Positions 1 through 44,950 of a stretch of 64,000 bases of DNA are shown here, in pieces; within the stretch, counting starts at the first letter, position 1, and the number at the start of each line of letters is the position of its first letter. The stretch lies in the NCBI GenBank assembly GCA_016490735.1, contig JAEMWC010000625.1:112501-176500 (forward strand), given 5' to 3'. This DNA comes from Pachyseris speciosa. Its lineage: Eukaryota; Cnidaria; Anthozoa; Scleractinia; Pachyseridae. Below the pieces are notes generated by a model that saw nothing but the letters and a program-made list of their open reading frames with translations, had not been told where the DNA came from and did no database searches. The position numbers and the translations under genes are program-made.

Positions 1-494
1 ATTAATTGTTTATCACAAAAATTACAATATTCGTATCCAATATTTATCATTTCTTGGTGTATTTCATCATTACAACTCATATAATAATATAAGATATTAT
101 TATATGGAAAAATATTGTTTAATTATTTTATGTAAAACAAAAACTGGTTACCATCATATGGAAAAAATCCTTTATAATGTTATCATTATAAACCATCTGA
201 TGAAGTCATGCAATAAAAGCACGACTTATTATGCCAAAATTTGCTACGCATGGGAGTCAAAACGAAAACGCATTTTAAAAAATATATAGTTTTTCATAAA
301 ATGGTTAACTATAGAATGAGTATGATTTTATGGTGTTATAGGGTTAATTCCATGGAATGGTGAGTAGTATAGACTTGGGTTGGTATGAGATCAAAATTTT
401 TGAACTGGAACCCCCAAGTACTATACTACTGAATTCGACACCGACGACGAAAGAAAGGATCCAGAGATCATCCTCGAGTTGCATTGGTGAATGC
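1..494. other. AT-rich sequence without a recognised gene
   Basis: This stretch is AT-rich and holds only a short chance open frame. I see no LTR matching the one at 3141-3422, so the retroelement that follows has lost its 5' end or was truncated before this point. Confidence 0.5.
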
Positions 495-635
495 AATGAG
501 ACTTACGAGAGATATGTCTTCAACCGCAGGGACTAGGAGACAGGTGAATCAATTGATGCCTAGATCACAGCACTAAGGAAGCTCGCCAATACTTGTAATT
601 ATGGTTTCCTCACCGACTCGCTTATTCGTGATAGA

Positions 636-1082
636 ATGGTGGTTGGAATTAGTGATAACTCAGCTCGCAAGAAACTCCTCCAGACAAGTAAACTCACCTT
701 AGGTCAATGTTTAGATATCTGCAGATCTTCTGAGACTGAGCACAAGGGCATCAGGTTAAATGCGGATAAGATGCAGTTCAGACAGAAGAAAGTCACCTAC
801 ACGGGTCACGTTGTATCTTCAGAGGGTCTAGGCGCTGGTCCAAGTAAGCTGAGGGCCATTGACGACATGTCAGCCCCCACAGACAAGCAAGGTGTCCAGA
901 GAATACTTGGCATGGTGAATTATCTGCAAAAATTTGCCCCTGACCTCGCCGACTTGGTCAAGCCGTTGAGAGATCTAGTCAAGAAGGAAACCGAATTTGT
1001 TTGGGAGCAGGAAGTCCATGGAAAGTGCCTAGAGAAAGTAAAGAAGGTTTTAACCAAAGCGCCAGTGCTCAAGTTTTTTTGA
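636..1082 (+). pseudogene. gag C-terminal piece fused to the end of reverse transcriptase
   Basis: The first ~36 residues (positions 636-745, with the same frame readable back to about 495) look like the end of a retrotransposon gag capsid, including the stretch RKKLLQTSKLTLGQCLDIC. From about 750 the frame continues straight into the RT thumb/connection region (NADKMQF, TGHVVSSEGL, RILGMVNYLQKF). An internal deletion must therefore have removed the zinc knuckle, protease and most of RT. The frame is lost in the T run at 1073-1080, after which RNase H is read in another frame. Confidence 0.8.
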
Positions 1083-1098
1083 TTCGGAGAAGAAGACT

Positions 1099-1398
1099 GT
1101 GCTTCAATGTGATGCATCCCTGGGTGGTCTTGGAGCATGCTTACTTCAAGAGGGCCATCCAGTGACCTATGCATCTACAGCCGTCACTGTCAGCGAAGTT
1201 AATTACGCCCAGATCGAGAAAGAACTGTTATCAGTTGTCTTCGGTGTTGAAAGATTTGCAAGCTATGTCTATGGAAGAAAGGTCTTCATCCAAACTGACC
1301 ACAAACCCCTCGAGTTCACAATGAAGAAGAGTCTGCTGAGTGCACCGAAAAGGCTGCAAAGAATGTTACTGCGGTTACAGAAGTTTAGCATAAGGTAG
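1099..1398 (+). pseudogene. Ty3/gypsy RNase H domain fragment
   Basis: The 99-residue frame has RNase H features: LQCDASLGGLGACLLQ around the first catalytic Asp, then QIEKELLSVVFGVERF with the catalytic Glu, then TDHKPLEF with the third acidic residue. It is shifted relative to the upstream RT piece and ends at a stop at 1396-1398, just after the domain. A duplicated short stretch (agcatacagaaggt-like) around 1390-1415 marks the break before the integrase. Confidence 0.85.
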
Positions 1399-1432
1399 CA
1401 TACAGAAGGTAGCATACAGTAAGGGCGCCGAT

Positions 1433-2410
1433 ATGCATATTGCAGATCCACTTAGCAGAGCTTACCTCCCTTCAACCTGTCAGGATGAAGAAGTCCAAGA
1501 AGATGTGTGGGGTGTTGCTGACATAAGGTCACCAACCGAAGTGGAGGCTGAGTATGTGAACATGGCAGAATTTGTGCCTATTCGTCAAACAACTCTGTCA
1601 GAAATAAAAGTTGCTACTGAAAGTGATGCAGAACTTGAGTTGTTAACCACCGTCATTAAGGAAGGCTGGCCGGAGAGTTTGGCAGCTGTACCCCCCTCTT
1701 TGCTTGATTATTTTAACTTCAGGGAGGAACTATCAGTACAGGATGATGTTGTGTTCAAGGGGGAAAGGATTGTGGTACCACGTAGTCTGAGACAGTGCAT
1801 TATTGATAAAATACACTCAAGCCACCTGGGTATCCAAGGTTGTCTTCGGAGGGCTAGGGACGCTTTCTATTGGCCAGGAATGTACAAGGAGATTCCAGAG
1901 TTAATCTCAAGATGCAGCATCTGTAACAGTTACAAGCCGGCACAACAGAAAGAACCGCTGGTATGCCATGAAATACAAACAAGACCCTGGCAGAACATCT
2001 CAGCAGACCTTTTTGAACTGAACGGTACTGACTACCTGGTTACCACTGATCGCTACTCTAACTTTTTTGAGCTGGATGTGTTGAGCTCCAAGACCTGCAA
2101 AGACATTATTAGTAAGTTCAAGCCTCATTTCGCAAGATATGGACTGCCGGATAAGCTCACTACGGACAATGGGCCGCAGTTTGATTGTGCTGAATTTCAA
2201 AGCTTCGCAAAAGATTTCCAGTTTGAGCACATCAAAACGTCACCTCGATATCCACAGTCTAATGGAAAGGTGGAGAACAGTGTTAAGACAGCCAAGGCTA
2301 TCTTAAAGAAAGCTGCAGATGCGGGCCATGACTCACACCTGTCTCTACTGGATTTTAGGAACACGCCATCAGAAGGAAGTTCCCCAGCACAGCGTCTTCT
2401 CTCTCGAAGG
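1433..2410 (+). pseudogene. Ty3/gypsy integrase (zinc finger plus catalytic core)
   Basis: The frame shows the HHCC zinc finger (IHSSHLGIQGC, then CSICNSYK) and the DDE core: ADLFELNGTDYLVTTDRYS with the first Asp, LTTDNGPQFDC with the second, and YPQSNGKVENSVK with the Glu. These three catalytic residues are all present. Homology stops near 2410; the rest of the open frame to 2545 is out-of-frame reading. The tail of the protein continues in another frame from 2428. Confidence 0.9.
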
Positions 2411-2427
2411 ACTCGCTCTTTACTCCC

Positions 2428-3054
2428 GTGGCTGATCAGCTGCTTCAGCCAAACGTTGTGCCCAATGTGGCGGAGAAATTACAAAGTAGGAAACACAAGC
2501 AAGCTGTTTACTATGACCGAAGAGCTAAGGCCTTACACCCATTAACGAAAGGAGATGTAGTACGGGTCCTACCTTTGCCAGGTCAGTCTAAATGGTTTAA
2601 GGCTCAAGTGGAGGATCATGTGGCGGTACGATCCTACAAGGTCCGCACAGAAGATGGAAGGGTCTATCGCCGCAACCGCTCTCATCTTTACAAGGTTCCC
2701 GAAAGTTACCAACCCATCTCAGATGATGAGACAGTGCAAGCAAAAGGAACAGACCTGAACCCCGAAACTTCGTTAGACCTTACAGAGGACACAGCAGTGG
2801 TACCTTCTGCATCTCCAGCAGTGCAGAAGCCCGATGCGTCAGTGACAGCAGAGTTTTCGCGACTGGACGCCCAGCCGGCCTCTTCGAGTAGTCCTGTTCC
2901 TCTTACTACCAGGAGCGGCAGAACAGTTCGGAGACCAGCCTACCTCAACGATTCCTCATTTCTTATACTAGGTCTTGTGGGTCTCGATTATCATAATATG
3001 TCAGTTATTGCAAGGAGACTGTTGTTGGATTTCGTTTTTCTTTCTTTCTGTTAG
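2428..3054 (+). pseudogene. Integrase C-terminal tail of the Ty3/gypsy element
   Basis: The frame starts with NVAEKLQSRKHKQAVYYD, the usual end of a gypsy integrase core, followed by GDVVRVLPLP and SYKVRTEDGRVYRRNRSHL, typical of the C-terminal domain. A low-complexity acidic and serine-rich tail follows and ends in TTRSGRTVRRPAYL, a common close to coral gypsy polyproteins (family knowledge). It is frameshifted from the catalytic core. Confidence 0.75.
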
Positions 3055-3140
3055 CATGTTGTCGTTTGTTTCTTTTCTTTTTTTATTGTTTTTGTTTTGT
3101 CTTTTATTTATTTATTATATTTTGTCAAAAACAAGGGAGA

Positions 3141-3422
3141 TGTGACGATGTTAGCCCCAGTCCCTGAGGGGCTCATGCAAGTGGTAAAAAGTTCCCGGAT
3201 GTGTTCCCGCATGACATGAAGTCGACGAAGCGTTTTACTGCATTAAATGAATTGCGTTCTTCAGTCTCGTATGAGTTTATCGCCTTACAAGTACGTTACA
3301 GTTGCTCGTTATTGAAACAAGTAAGAATACTTAGTTTCGCTTTTTAAGGTAAATTTATTCGTTTCTGCTCATATACGAATGACAGTTTGTCAACTATTCA
3401 ACCAACTACTTTTATCGTCACA
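3141..3422 (+). repeat. 3' LTR of the Ty3/gypsy element
   Basis: The 282-base segment begins TGTGACGAT and ends ATCGTCACA, a perfect 9-base terminal inverted repeat starting TG and ending CA. It is preceded by a purine-rich tract (aaaaacaagggaga, 3127-3140) that fits a polypurine tract. No matching 5' copy lies in the window. Confidence 0.85.
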
Positions 3423-4925
3423 AAATGTGCACCCAAAGGCATGATTTTCAGCATTCGCCACTGTATTCAGTATCAACAGTATGTTTGATAACTGATGGAC
3501 ATATTCGAAACATGGAAACAATAATTAAAAAAAAAAAAACATCATGAGCACAAAGAATGGAAATAGCACTAAACTAAATAATGCTTGAAATTAATAAGAC
3601 GAATAAAAGAAACGAACACGACGATAGATGTCTTACAGGAGGAGGTAGGTGACAGGAGTGGAGTCTTAGTCTGGGACTTGGTTTGTTCCTTCCAGTTGAG
3701 TCCAGATTCCGGATTCCGGACTCCGAATTCAGGATTCCAGCTTTTAGGTAAGTCCGCCAAGTAAAATGGCGGTAACCAAGATGGCGACTGACCCAAGTAC
3801 GTCTTTTGTATCTTTGCTCATCCAGGCCCAGCCCAAATCCTATTGAAGAGATCATATAATATAACACCATGTCATTTGCAATACCTTGCGAGCCAGAGTT
3901 CATTTGTGCTAGTGCTTAATACGATGTTTTGTGAAAGGTATGGTTTGAAACAACCATCACATAAAACGTAAACAAGCATAATCTGATTGGACACGTTTAC
4001 ACCAGCTTTACATTAACTTTACTTTCAGTCTTATAAAGTGCAACTTTACGCAAACTTTATATGGCGCGTAAAGGAAAGTAAATCTGGCTCATAGACTTTC
4101 AGCAACCTTTACGCAAGCTTTACGTCCGATAGGCGTAAATCTACCTTTACAAGGCTTTACGAAGTGGCGTAAACGTCCTTCTCCAACTTTACGAAAATTT
4201 ACGGCAACTTTAATTTTCCGTAAATCTCGTTCAGTTGAGCAGACCTACGTGGGGAAGGAACGCGTGACAAGCCCAAAGTCGTCTGCGTAAGAGGCAGATT
4301 TTTACGTCAAGCAAATGTAGGCGGAACTGGATCCTTGTCGTGACTTGGATTGACGGGGCCTGGATAGCTTCAACTTTAAATGTAGATGTACGCTTTGTTG
4401 CTTATTTCGTGGACCTCTCTTACCGCGACGAACGGCAGTGCCCCACACATCTTTTATAATAAACCCTGAGATGTCGGGAAGTTTTCTTTCGCTTCCTCTG
4501 CGTGCTTTAGGATGCCTTATACTGATGTAACTGCATCGTTTTAATGAATATAATTCGCCATCACCCTAGAATCGAAATAAATTGAATGCCAAATTGAATA
4601 TCGATTTCAACAACCAGGAGCAATTAATCCGATTCGAGTCAATGTTCAACAGAGCCCTTTTTCCTAATTTTGGCAAATTACCTTACCATAATTGCCATTT
4701 ATATTTATAACCAAGCAACTTTGTCTTTTTCATGGGTGGAAAATCCTTGTCTACCCAAGCAACTTTAATATCTCAGAACGGAGTGAGCTGAAAGTTATGA
4801 ATTGAATAATTTCGGGGGAATAATGAGAAACAGCTGTTAGAAGAGATCAACCAACCTACGCGAACGGAGTCAAAAGTGCGAATAGCGAACGTTGGAGAAA
4901 TTATATTTCCCCGGAGGGAAGGTAC
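3423..4925. other. Non-coding stretch with a cluster of TTTACG/CGTAAA words
   Basis: No coding similarity is recognised. Between about 3990 and 4235 the hexamer TTTACG and its complement recur many times in both orientations, giving local foldback potential, which fits a small decayed inverted-repeat element. A short array of gattccgga-like words occurs at 3705-3740. Confidence 0.4.
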
Positions 4926-4929
4926 TTAC

Positions 4930-5237
4930 CTGATGGGGAGATGTAGTTCTTCGAACTCCCTCGGAGACTGATACTCATAACACTTGTTCAGACCGCGCGC
5001 CGCCGCGCTCTGCACAAGAATTGTGAGTATCAGTCGTAGAGGGGGTGAAGAAGAAATTTGAACTGTAATGAAAACCATTTGTGCGTTCGGATTTACCGTC
5101 AAATCAAACGCAGTAGACCCTCCCACCGTGGTCGATAGAATGAGTGCCAATAGTATGGTCTCTCCCTCGGCAAGTTCCATTTTGTCGACGGCCGCTAAGC
5201 TCGGATATTCAACTGAATCGTCGATCATGCGGTGCAT
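4930..5237 (-). CDS. Possible first exon of an unrecognised minus-strand gene
   Basis: An open frame of ~102 codons starts at an ATG at 5237 (a second ATG follows 19 codons later) and runs into CAG|GTAAGT at 4930/4929, a perfect splice donor in phase 2. After the second ATG comes a hydrophobic stretch (ILLALILSTTVGG) that could be a signal peptide. No domain is recognised. Downstream minus-strand sequence is repeats and the gypsy element, so any further exons would be to the left of the window. It could equally be a chance frame or a gene relic. Confidence 0.3.
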
Positions 5238-5504
5238 GAGAGGTCAGGTATATGCTGATTAATGAGCGGTTTTCGTCCACTTGCGATGGCTTTGAAAGCC
5301 AGGGAGCATCATACAGGAAGCCATGTTATACGCCGTTTAGCTGATCGGTAAAACCTCCGATCTCTTCGAAGAGACCCAAGGTCTCTTAAAAAAACGTAGT
5401 TAGTATGTATTAAAAGGATAGCGAATAAATCGCGGACCGTTATTAAATAAGTAAATAAATTACCCTCGGTATCATTTATAGCACGAAGGCAAGTGGTGGC
5501 AAGC

Positions 5505-5632
5505 AAATACAGAAACAAATAATTCAAATAAACATAACAAGGTAAGAATCCCAACTGGCCTGAGGCAAACCAGTTGGCTATTTACAAGGATGACCGAGGA
5601 GTTGAACCACGGAGTACCCAGAACAAGTTCAT
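5505..5632 (-). repeat. 5'-truncated copy of tRNA-derived SINE A
   Basis: The reverse complement closely matches 17584-17707 (ending with the tail around CCAGTTGGGATTCTTACC), the body and tail of the SINE at 17.5 kb, but lacks the tRNA-like head. Confidence 0.75.
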
Positions 5633-6380
5633 GAACTAAACTGAGTAAAAACAAAAGCAAAGATCCATGGCTAGAACTAAAATTGTTGATGCTGCCAACA
5701 TCCGTTCAGTCGCGTTTCGTAAGCTCGAATATACGAATTTGCTAAAGTTATATGGCCGTCTGCAACTGGTAAACCGCTTAGCGATTAGAAAGTTTTGCAA
5801 CAGTCTGCAAACATTTTCTAAATTAACCAAGATTAACCACGTTCTTTTTGGATGCTTTACTTCAGTGACATTAATTTAACTGCAGCATGGTTGACAAAGA
5901 GCTTCTAGTTGCGTCCTCAAACTCTGAGGAAACATTAAAGTTGCGCTCTTCCCTCAACCATACACACCTCAGCTCTAATGAGCTTGTTAGCTGGTTTGAC
6001 AAAGGCATCATCGATGATTTGAAGTTTTTTATTTGCCATTACTACTCTTGTTAAATCACGCAAAACAGAACTACAAGTCTGCTTCAAAATACAAAATAAT
6101 ATGAATGAAAGCAATATTGCATATTGTACACTAAAGGTAGCAAAAACAAGATACGCACATAAAGGAAATAGCGAGTGGTGAGAGGATCTCACAAGGCTTG
6201 TAAGGATAGGTCTTCTCTTGATACATTATTTAGAAATAACAGTAATATCGTCTTGAGCGAGAGTTAATGACTTAATGTAATCCTGTGTCGGTGGGCGTGT
6301 GTGAAAAAGAATTTTGTTTTATCACCGACATACTTGCTAACGTGACATCGTACGGCCATCATTGGCCATCGTACGTGTGG
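5633..6380. other. No recognised gene
   Basis: Open frames here on both strands are short. Two on the minus strand (5636-5830 and 5935-6192) are hydrophobic but match no family I can name and show no clear splice sites. I treat them as chance frames. Confidence 0.4.
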
Positions 6381-6498
6381 ACATTCGAGTGCCGACGTTT
6401 CGAGCGCTATCCTTAGCTTGCGTCAAAGCGAACCAAAGGAAATCAAACTAATTCAATTTGAGGAAGGGATAACGGTCGAAACGTCAGCACTCGAATGT
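6381..6498. repeat. Imperfect inverted repeat of Penelope-terminus type
   Basis: The arm beginning ACATTCGAGTGCCGACGTTT at 6381 is mirrored by one ending at 6498 (CGAAACGTC then AGCACTCGAATGT), with about 33-base arms. The GAAGGGATAACGGTCGAAACG wording resembles the ends of Penelope-like elements. No coding sequence is attached. Confidence 0.45.
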
Positions 6499-6609
6499 CT
6501 TTAGGGTGGCAAATTTATGAGCTATAATCTCTGTTGATAAAACCAAATTATATCAAAAAAAAAAAAAAAAAAAACGTTAAGCTTGTGCGATGTGGCTGCA
6601 GTGACAAAG

Positions 6610-6951
6610 ATACCTCACAAATTAATGTGATTGGGTAAGCTGAAGCCACTCTAAAGGCACTAAGGCCACATGGTAGCGGGCATTACAAGCAGTGAAAACG
6701 TGTCACTCCAGCCACATCCCACGAGCTTTACGTTTTCACTGCTTGTTTTATGGATATGTGGGTAATTGAACCTGAGCATTAGCTATGCCATGCTGATGAG
6801 GCCTAACAAGGCCGAAACAGCTGTCCATGGCTGCTAATGCTTGGGATCAATCTTTGCTTTGGTAGATTTAAGGGGTAATGCCCGCTACCATGCGGCCTTA
6901 GTGCCTTTAGAGTGGCTTCAGCTTACCCAATCACATTAATTTGTGAGGTAT
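6610..6951. mobile_element. Small element with 77-base terminal inverted repeats enclosing a hammerhead ribozyme
   Basis: The arms 6610-6686 and 6875-6951 are reverse complements with a single mismatch that I can see. Inside them a second inverted repeat (6686-6701 with 6730-6745, CAAGCAGTGAAAACGT) precedes the ribozyme at 6776-6840. No protein is encoded. A diverged piece of the internal part recurs at 34725-34790. It is either a non-autonomous element mobilised as RNA (retrozyme-like, or a Penelope terminal repeat derivative) or a TIR element that captured a ribozyme. Confidence 0.7.
6776..6840 (+). ncRNA. Type I hammerhead self-cleaving ribozyme
   Basis: The core CTGATGA is at 6793-6799. 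Stem II is GGCC (6800-6803) with GGCC (6810-6813) around a 6-base loop. GAA follows at 6814-6816, then a short self-complementary stem III (ACAGCTGT, 6817-6824) and the cleavage base C at 6825, so cleavage after GTC is predicted. Stem I pairs GCCATG (6787-6792) with CATGGC (6826-6831). After a small internal loop, GCATTAGC (6776-6783) pairs with GCTAATGC (6833-6840), and weaker pairing continues outward to about 6767/6850. All invariant core bases are present. A very short stem III is known for hammerheads of Penelope-like elements and retrozymes, which may act as dimers. Confidence 0.9.
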
Positions 6952-7340
6952 CCTATATCAAACTTAGACTGACTAGGCATTTTCAATGCGAGGGTTGACG
7001 AAGCAGTGAATTCCTACTTCTCGGGCCGAGATATAATCTAGTAAATTGTTTTGTAGTGGTTCGACGAAAGTATGATCTGTATTCGGTTGAGGATATAATA
7101 CTGGCTATGATCTTAGTTTCAGCCTTTCAGCTTCGAGCGAAAAGGACTAGTGCAACCAGTACAATCCAACGTACTTTTTAGTAAGCTATAAATCTAGCTG
7201 GTTATACCTGACAATATAATTGCTTTGCTACCTCAGAAGAAAACCATTTGCTGAGAAGCTACCTCAGTTATAGTGTGGGTTCTATTGTTATAATTGACAT
7301 TACAACTGGCATAAATTTCTATGCGTTCTTGGAAAATTAA

Positions 7341-41627
<34,287 letters not shown>

Positions 41628-41929
41628 CTGAAAAAAGAAACATTAATATGTAACTTTATTTACTTCAAGTCATTTTTTGTTCTTGAAACAGGAGATATGG
41701 AAATACATAATCATTAAAATGAGAAAGATGCCCGGTCTTAGGAGAATTCAAGATATTATGATCCATTTTCTAAATTGATCTATAAAGACCAGCTGGCTAT
41801 TTTGAGTCAGTAACTTTAAAATCTGTCATGCAATAGGCAATACCAGTAATACTCATAATATTACTGTGATTTTGATTTAGTTGCTTACATTGGCTGAAAT
41901 CATGCTCCATCATCAAACTTTCTGAATAT

Positions 41930-42295
41930 GTGAAAGTTCATTGCAGCTATGAACACTACTCAAGCTGTACTGAAAATAAAGACTAAAAAAATTCTGGCTT
42001 GTACTGGACGACCTCTGCGATACCGGTGCAGTGCTTTACCAACTGAGCTAACAAGCCAAATGAGCTAACGGACCGACGAAGTGACCAGCTCCCAGTTGGC
42101 TTGTTAGCTCAGTCGGTAGAGCACTGCACCGGTATCGCCAAGGTCGTGGGTTCGAATCCCGTACAAGCCTGAAATTTTTTCAGGGTTTATTTCCACTACA
42201 GCTTTAGTGGTGTTCATAACTGCGATGGCTATTCACCTATTTTTTCTTTAATCCGCATTTCAAATATATGATTTTCATATATTCATTATCATTAA
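41930..42295. mobile_element. Two SINE B copies head to head
   Basis: A minus-strand tRNA-like head at about 41995-42058 faces a plus-strand head at about 42096-42169. Each is followed outward by SINE B body. The minus copy has a short deletion across its B box. Confidence 0.75.
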
Positions 42296-42296
42296 T

Positions 42297-42298
<2 letters not shown>

Positions 42299-42369
<71 letters not shown>
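42299..42369. repeat. (AT)n microsatellite
   Basis: About 70 bases of AT dinucleotides at the outer end of the minus-strand Penelope copy. A matching tract closes the plus-strand copy at 46598-46664. Confidence 0.95.
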
Positions 42370-42372
<3 letters not shown>

Positions 42373-44950
42373 GGTTGAAAGCGCTTCCTGGGCCAACGAA
42401 AGATGCAGAACCAAAAGGATCACTAATGATTCACAGTCCTTATTCGGCGAATAATAAAAAACAGTTAAAAAGACCGAAAATGGACAACTTTTGGTTCAAA
42501 AAACGATAAAAATTTAAAAATTTATGATTAAAAAACGTTGCGGTCTCTCGACCTTCGTCAGTTACATACAGAATGTTAAAAACCTACAATTTAAATATGA
42601 TTTTACAACAATGGTTACAAATTACATACGGGTTACGTAACTCAGACAATGAAACGAAAAACAATAGGTGTACAAAAAGTATGAAACGACTACGGTAAAT
42701 TAACAGGATGCGGAATAACAACAATAATAGAACTAGTGATAAATGTTATGTAATTGTCGCAGCGCAACAGGTTCCCCATCAAGGGCCTCTGAATCATCAT
42801 ACCTGTCAGTATCATAACAAAATCCCTAAAGAGGGCCCTTAAACAATAAGTAATAATTTCCCAACAAAGAGCCTTTGAATGACCTAGCTAGCACAAAAAT
42901 AACAGAATCCCCAAAAGAGGGCCCCTGAGCGCTGAAGCAACTACAAGTGCTAAAGATTACAATTAATGAGTCGGTACACACTGACTTGTTAAAATATATA
43001 AAAATAAATTCACTGCCAATACGCACCTTAAGAAAATCGAAACCTATTGTCCAAACTCTGCTGAAATTAAGTATAATGGATGCGGTTTTTTGAATGAAAT
43101 TCTTGTCTTTTATTAAGTCCATAAGGTGAAAGGGAAAACAACTGCGCACTCCAGTATGCTTCTTTCGTAATTAATAGCTGTTCAGTGTTTTCGGACGTGT
43201 TAGTTTGGATTTGATCGATACATTGAAATGTAAAGTCCGATAGCACGTGCGGAGTTCGGTTGAAGTGTGTGGCGACCTCGCAAGTCTTCTTATTGGTTCT
43301 CATGGACGATTTGTGATTTCTAAATCTAACTTTAAATTCCGTGGTGGTCGATCCAACATACTGGAGATTGCATTTCTTACAATGAACCAAATAAATCACA
43401 TTTGAGGAATTACACGAAAGTTTCTGCCGAACAAAATAGGTTTTACCAGTTTGTGCGCTGGAAAAAGTTTGAGAGTTGACAAAGAAATTCTTGCAAAGAT
43501 CGCATCTAGATTTATCACATGTGAAACAGCCGGCTGTGGATGCTGTATTTGATTAAAGCGAGCTCTTACCGCACTTAGAAGGTGCCAAAATTTCTTTGAG
43601 GTTCTTAGGTCTGCGAAAAGATGAAATAATAGAATTCGGTGGGAAAAGCTTCCTAAGTTTTGGAGATGAAAGCAAAAGATGAATATGCTTTTTGATTAAC
43701 CTATTAATAGACGGTAAATTGGGATTATATGTGAGAACAAAAGGAAAAATCTTTTTAGACTCCTTGACTTTGTTTTAAGTAAGTCATTTCTCGGAATATT
43801 CGCTGCCCTAGAAAATTCACGTGAAACCAATTCTGCCGAATATCCCTGTTCGATTAGATAGCCCTTGTACTCCTCCAGTCTTTTGGCGAGAAAATCGTCC
43901 TCAGAACAATTCCTACGTAGTCTCGAAGCGACCCCAAAGGGGATCGCTTTGAAAACATGTTTAGGATGGGCACTCGACGGGGGAAGGTACAAGTGGCTAT
44001 CAGTAGGCTTAGAATAAACATCAGTTTGGATATAACCATCTACCAAATGGAGTGTGACATCTAAAACATTGAGTTTGCTTGCGGAATAAACCAATTCAAA
44101 TTTAATGGTGGGGTACAGCGAATTAATGTACCCAGTGAAAGAATTCAGCGCAGCAAGACCCTGTTGCCAGAGATCAAAGATATCATCATTGTGAGGGCTT
44201 AATAGGGCCACAATGCTTAGCTTTGTGGTCTATTTCGCCCATAGCTATATCGGCATAGCTACAGGCATTTTTGGGTCCCATAGTTGTGCCGTGAACCTGA
44301 AGGTAAAATTTCTCATTGAAAACTGAGTGATTGCTTTTGAGGCAGATCTCTACAGCTTCCAAAATACAATTGGTGGATGGAAGTAGTTGATCTCTGGCAT
44401 CAAGTGCTCTCCTGACCACTCCTAATCCTAGTTCATTATCGATGTTTGGGAACATAGAAACCACATCCCAAGAGACCAGAAGGGTACCCTCGGGAAACGG
44501 ACCCTGCTCATTAAGTTTATGTATCCTGTTTAGCAGGTCAGTGGTGTCCTTAATAAAAGATGGTTGCTTTCTAGCTATCGGTTGTAAATAGAATTCCGTG
44601 AAAGCTGATAGGTTTTCAATAGCCGTCCCACAGCACGAAGTAATAAGTCTAAGAGGGTTGTCTTTCTTATGCGTTTTAATATTTCCAAACGCAACTCCGG
44701 GCTTAGCCTTTCTGTTGACAATCCAAGAAGCAATTTCGGGTGAAATTTCGCTCTTCTGCAACCATTTGGAACACCACTGCTCCACTAAGCCTAAATGCTT
44801 GATAGCAGGATCTGATTGTAAGACTTTGTAATGTAGGGGGTTATTGAGTTGACCAAGCATCTTATCACTATATTCCGTGGAATTTATCAAAACAAAGCGA
44901 GAGCCCTTATCCTGTATTCTAATGGTGACATCCGAATTCTTCAACTCCAT
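42370..44950 (-). mobile_element. Penelope-like element, minus-strand copy (RT plus GIY-YIG)
   Basis: RT is encoded at 44186-44950 (IQDKGSRFVLIN, FGNIKTHKKDNPLRLI, LLVSWDVVSMFPNID, GTTMGPKNACSYADIAMGE) and continues in a shifted frame at 43780-44200 (DDIFDLWQQGL, KLNVLDVTLHL). The GIY-YIG endonuclease is at 43067-43399 (VIYLVHCKKCNLQYVGSTTT). The join at ~44200 lacks residues around the catalytic YxDD motif, and other frameshifts follow. The 5' part is missing: the copy begins abruptly at 44950 where the inverted copy starts. Confidence 0.85.

Larger units (their letters stand above)
495..3422 (+). mobile_element. Decayed Ty3/gypsy-type LTR retrotransposon
   Basis: The order gag remnant, end of reverse transcriptase, RNase H, integrase, C-terminal tail and LTR is that of a Ty3/gypsy element. 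The 5' LTR, zinc knuckle, protease and catalytic RT core are absent. Coding is split over several frames: gag and the RT end share one frame, RNase H another, integrase a third, and the tail returns to a different frame. In-frame stops also occur in the gag part near 530 and 567. The element cannot make its own proteins. Confidence 0.9.
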
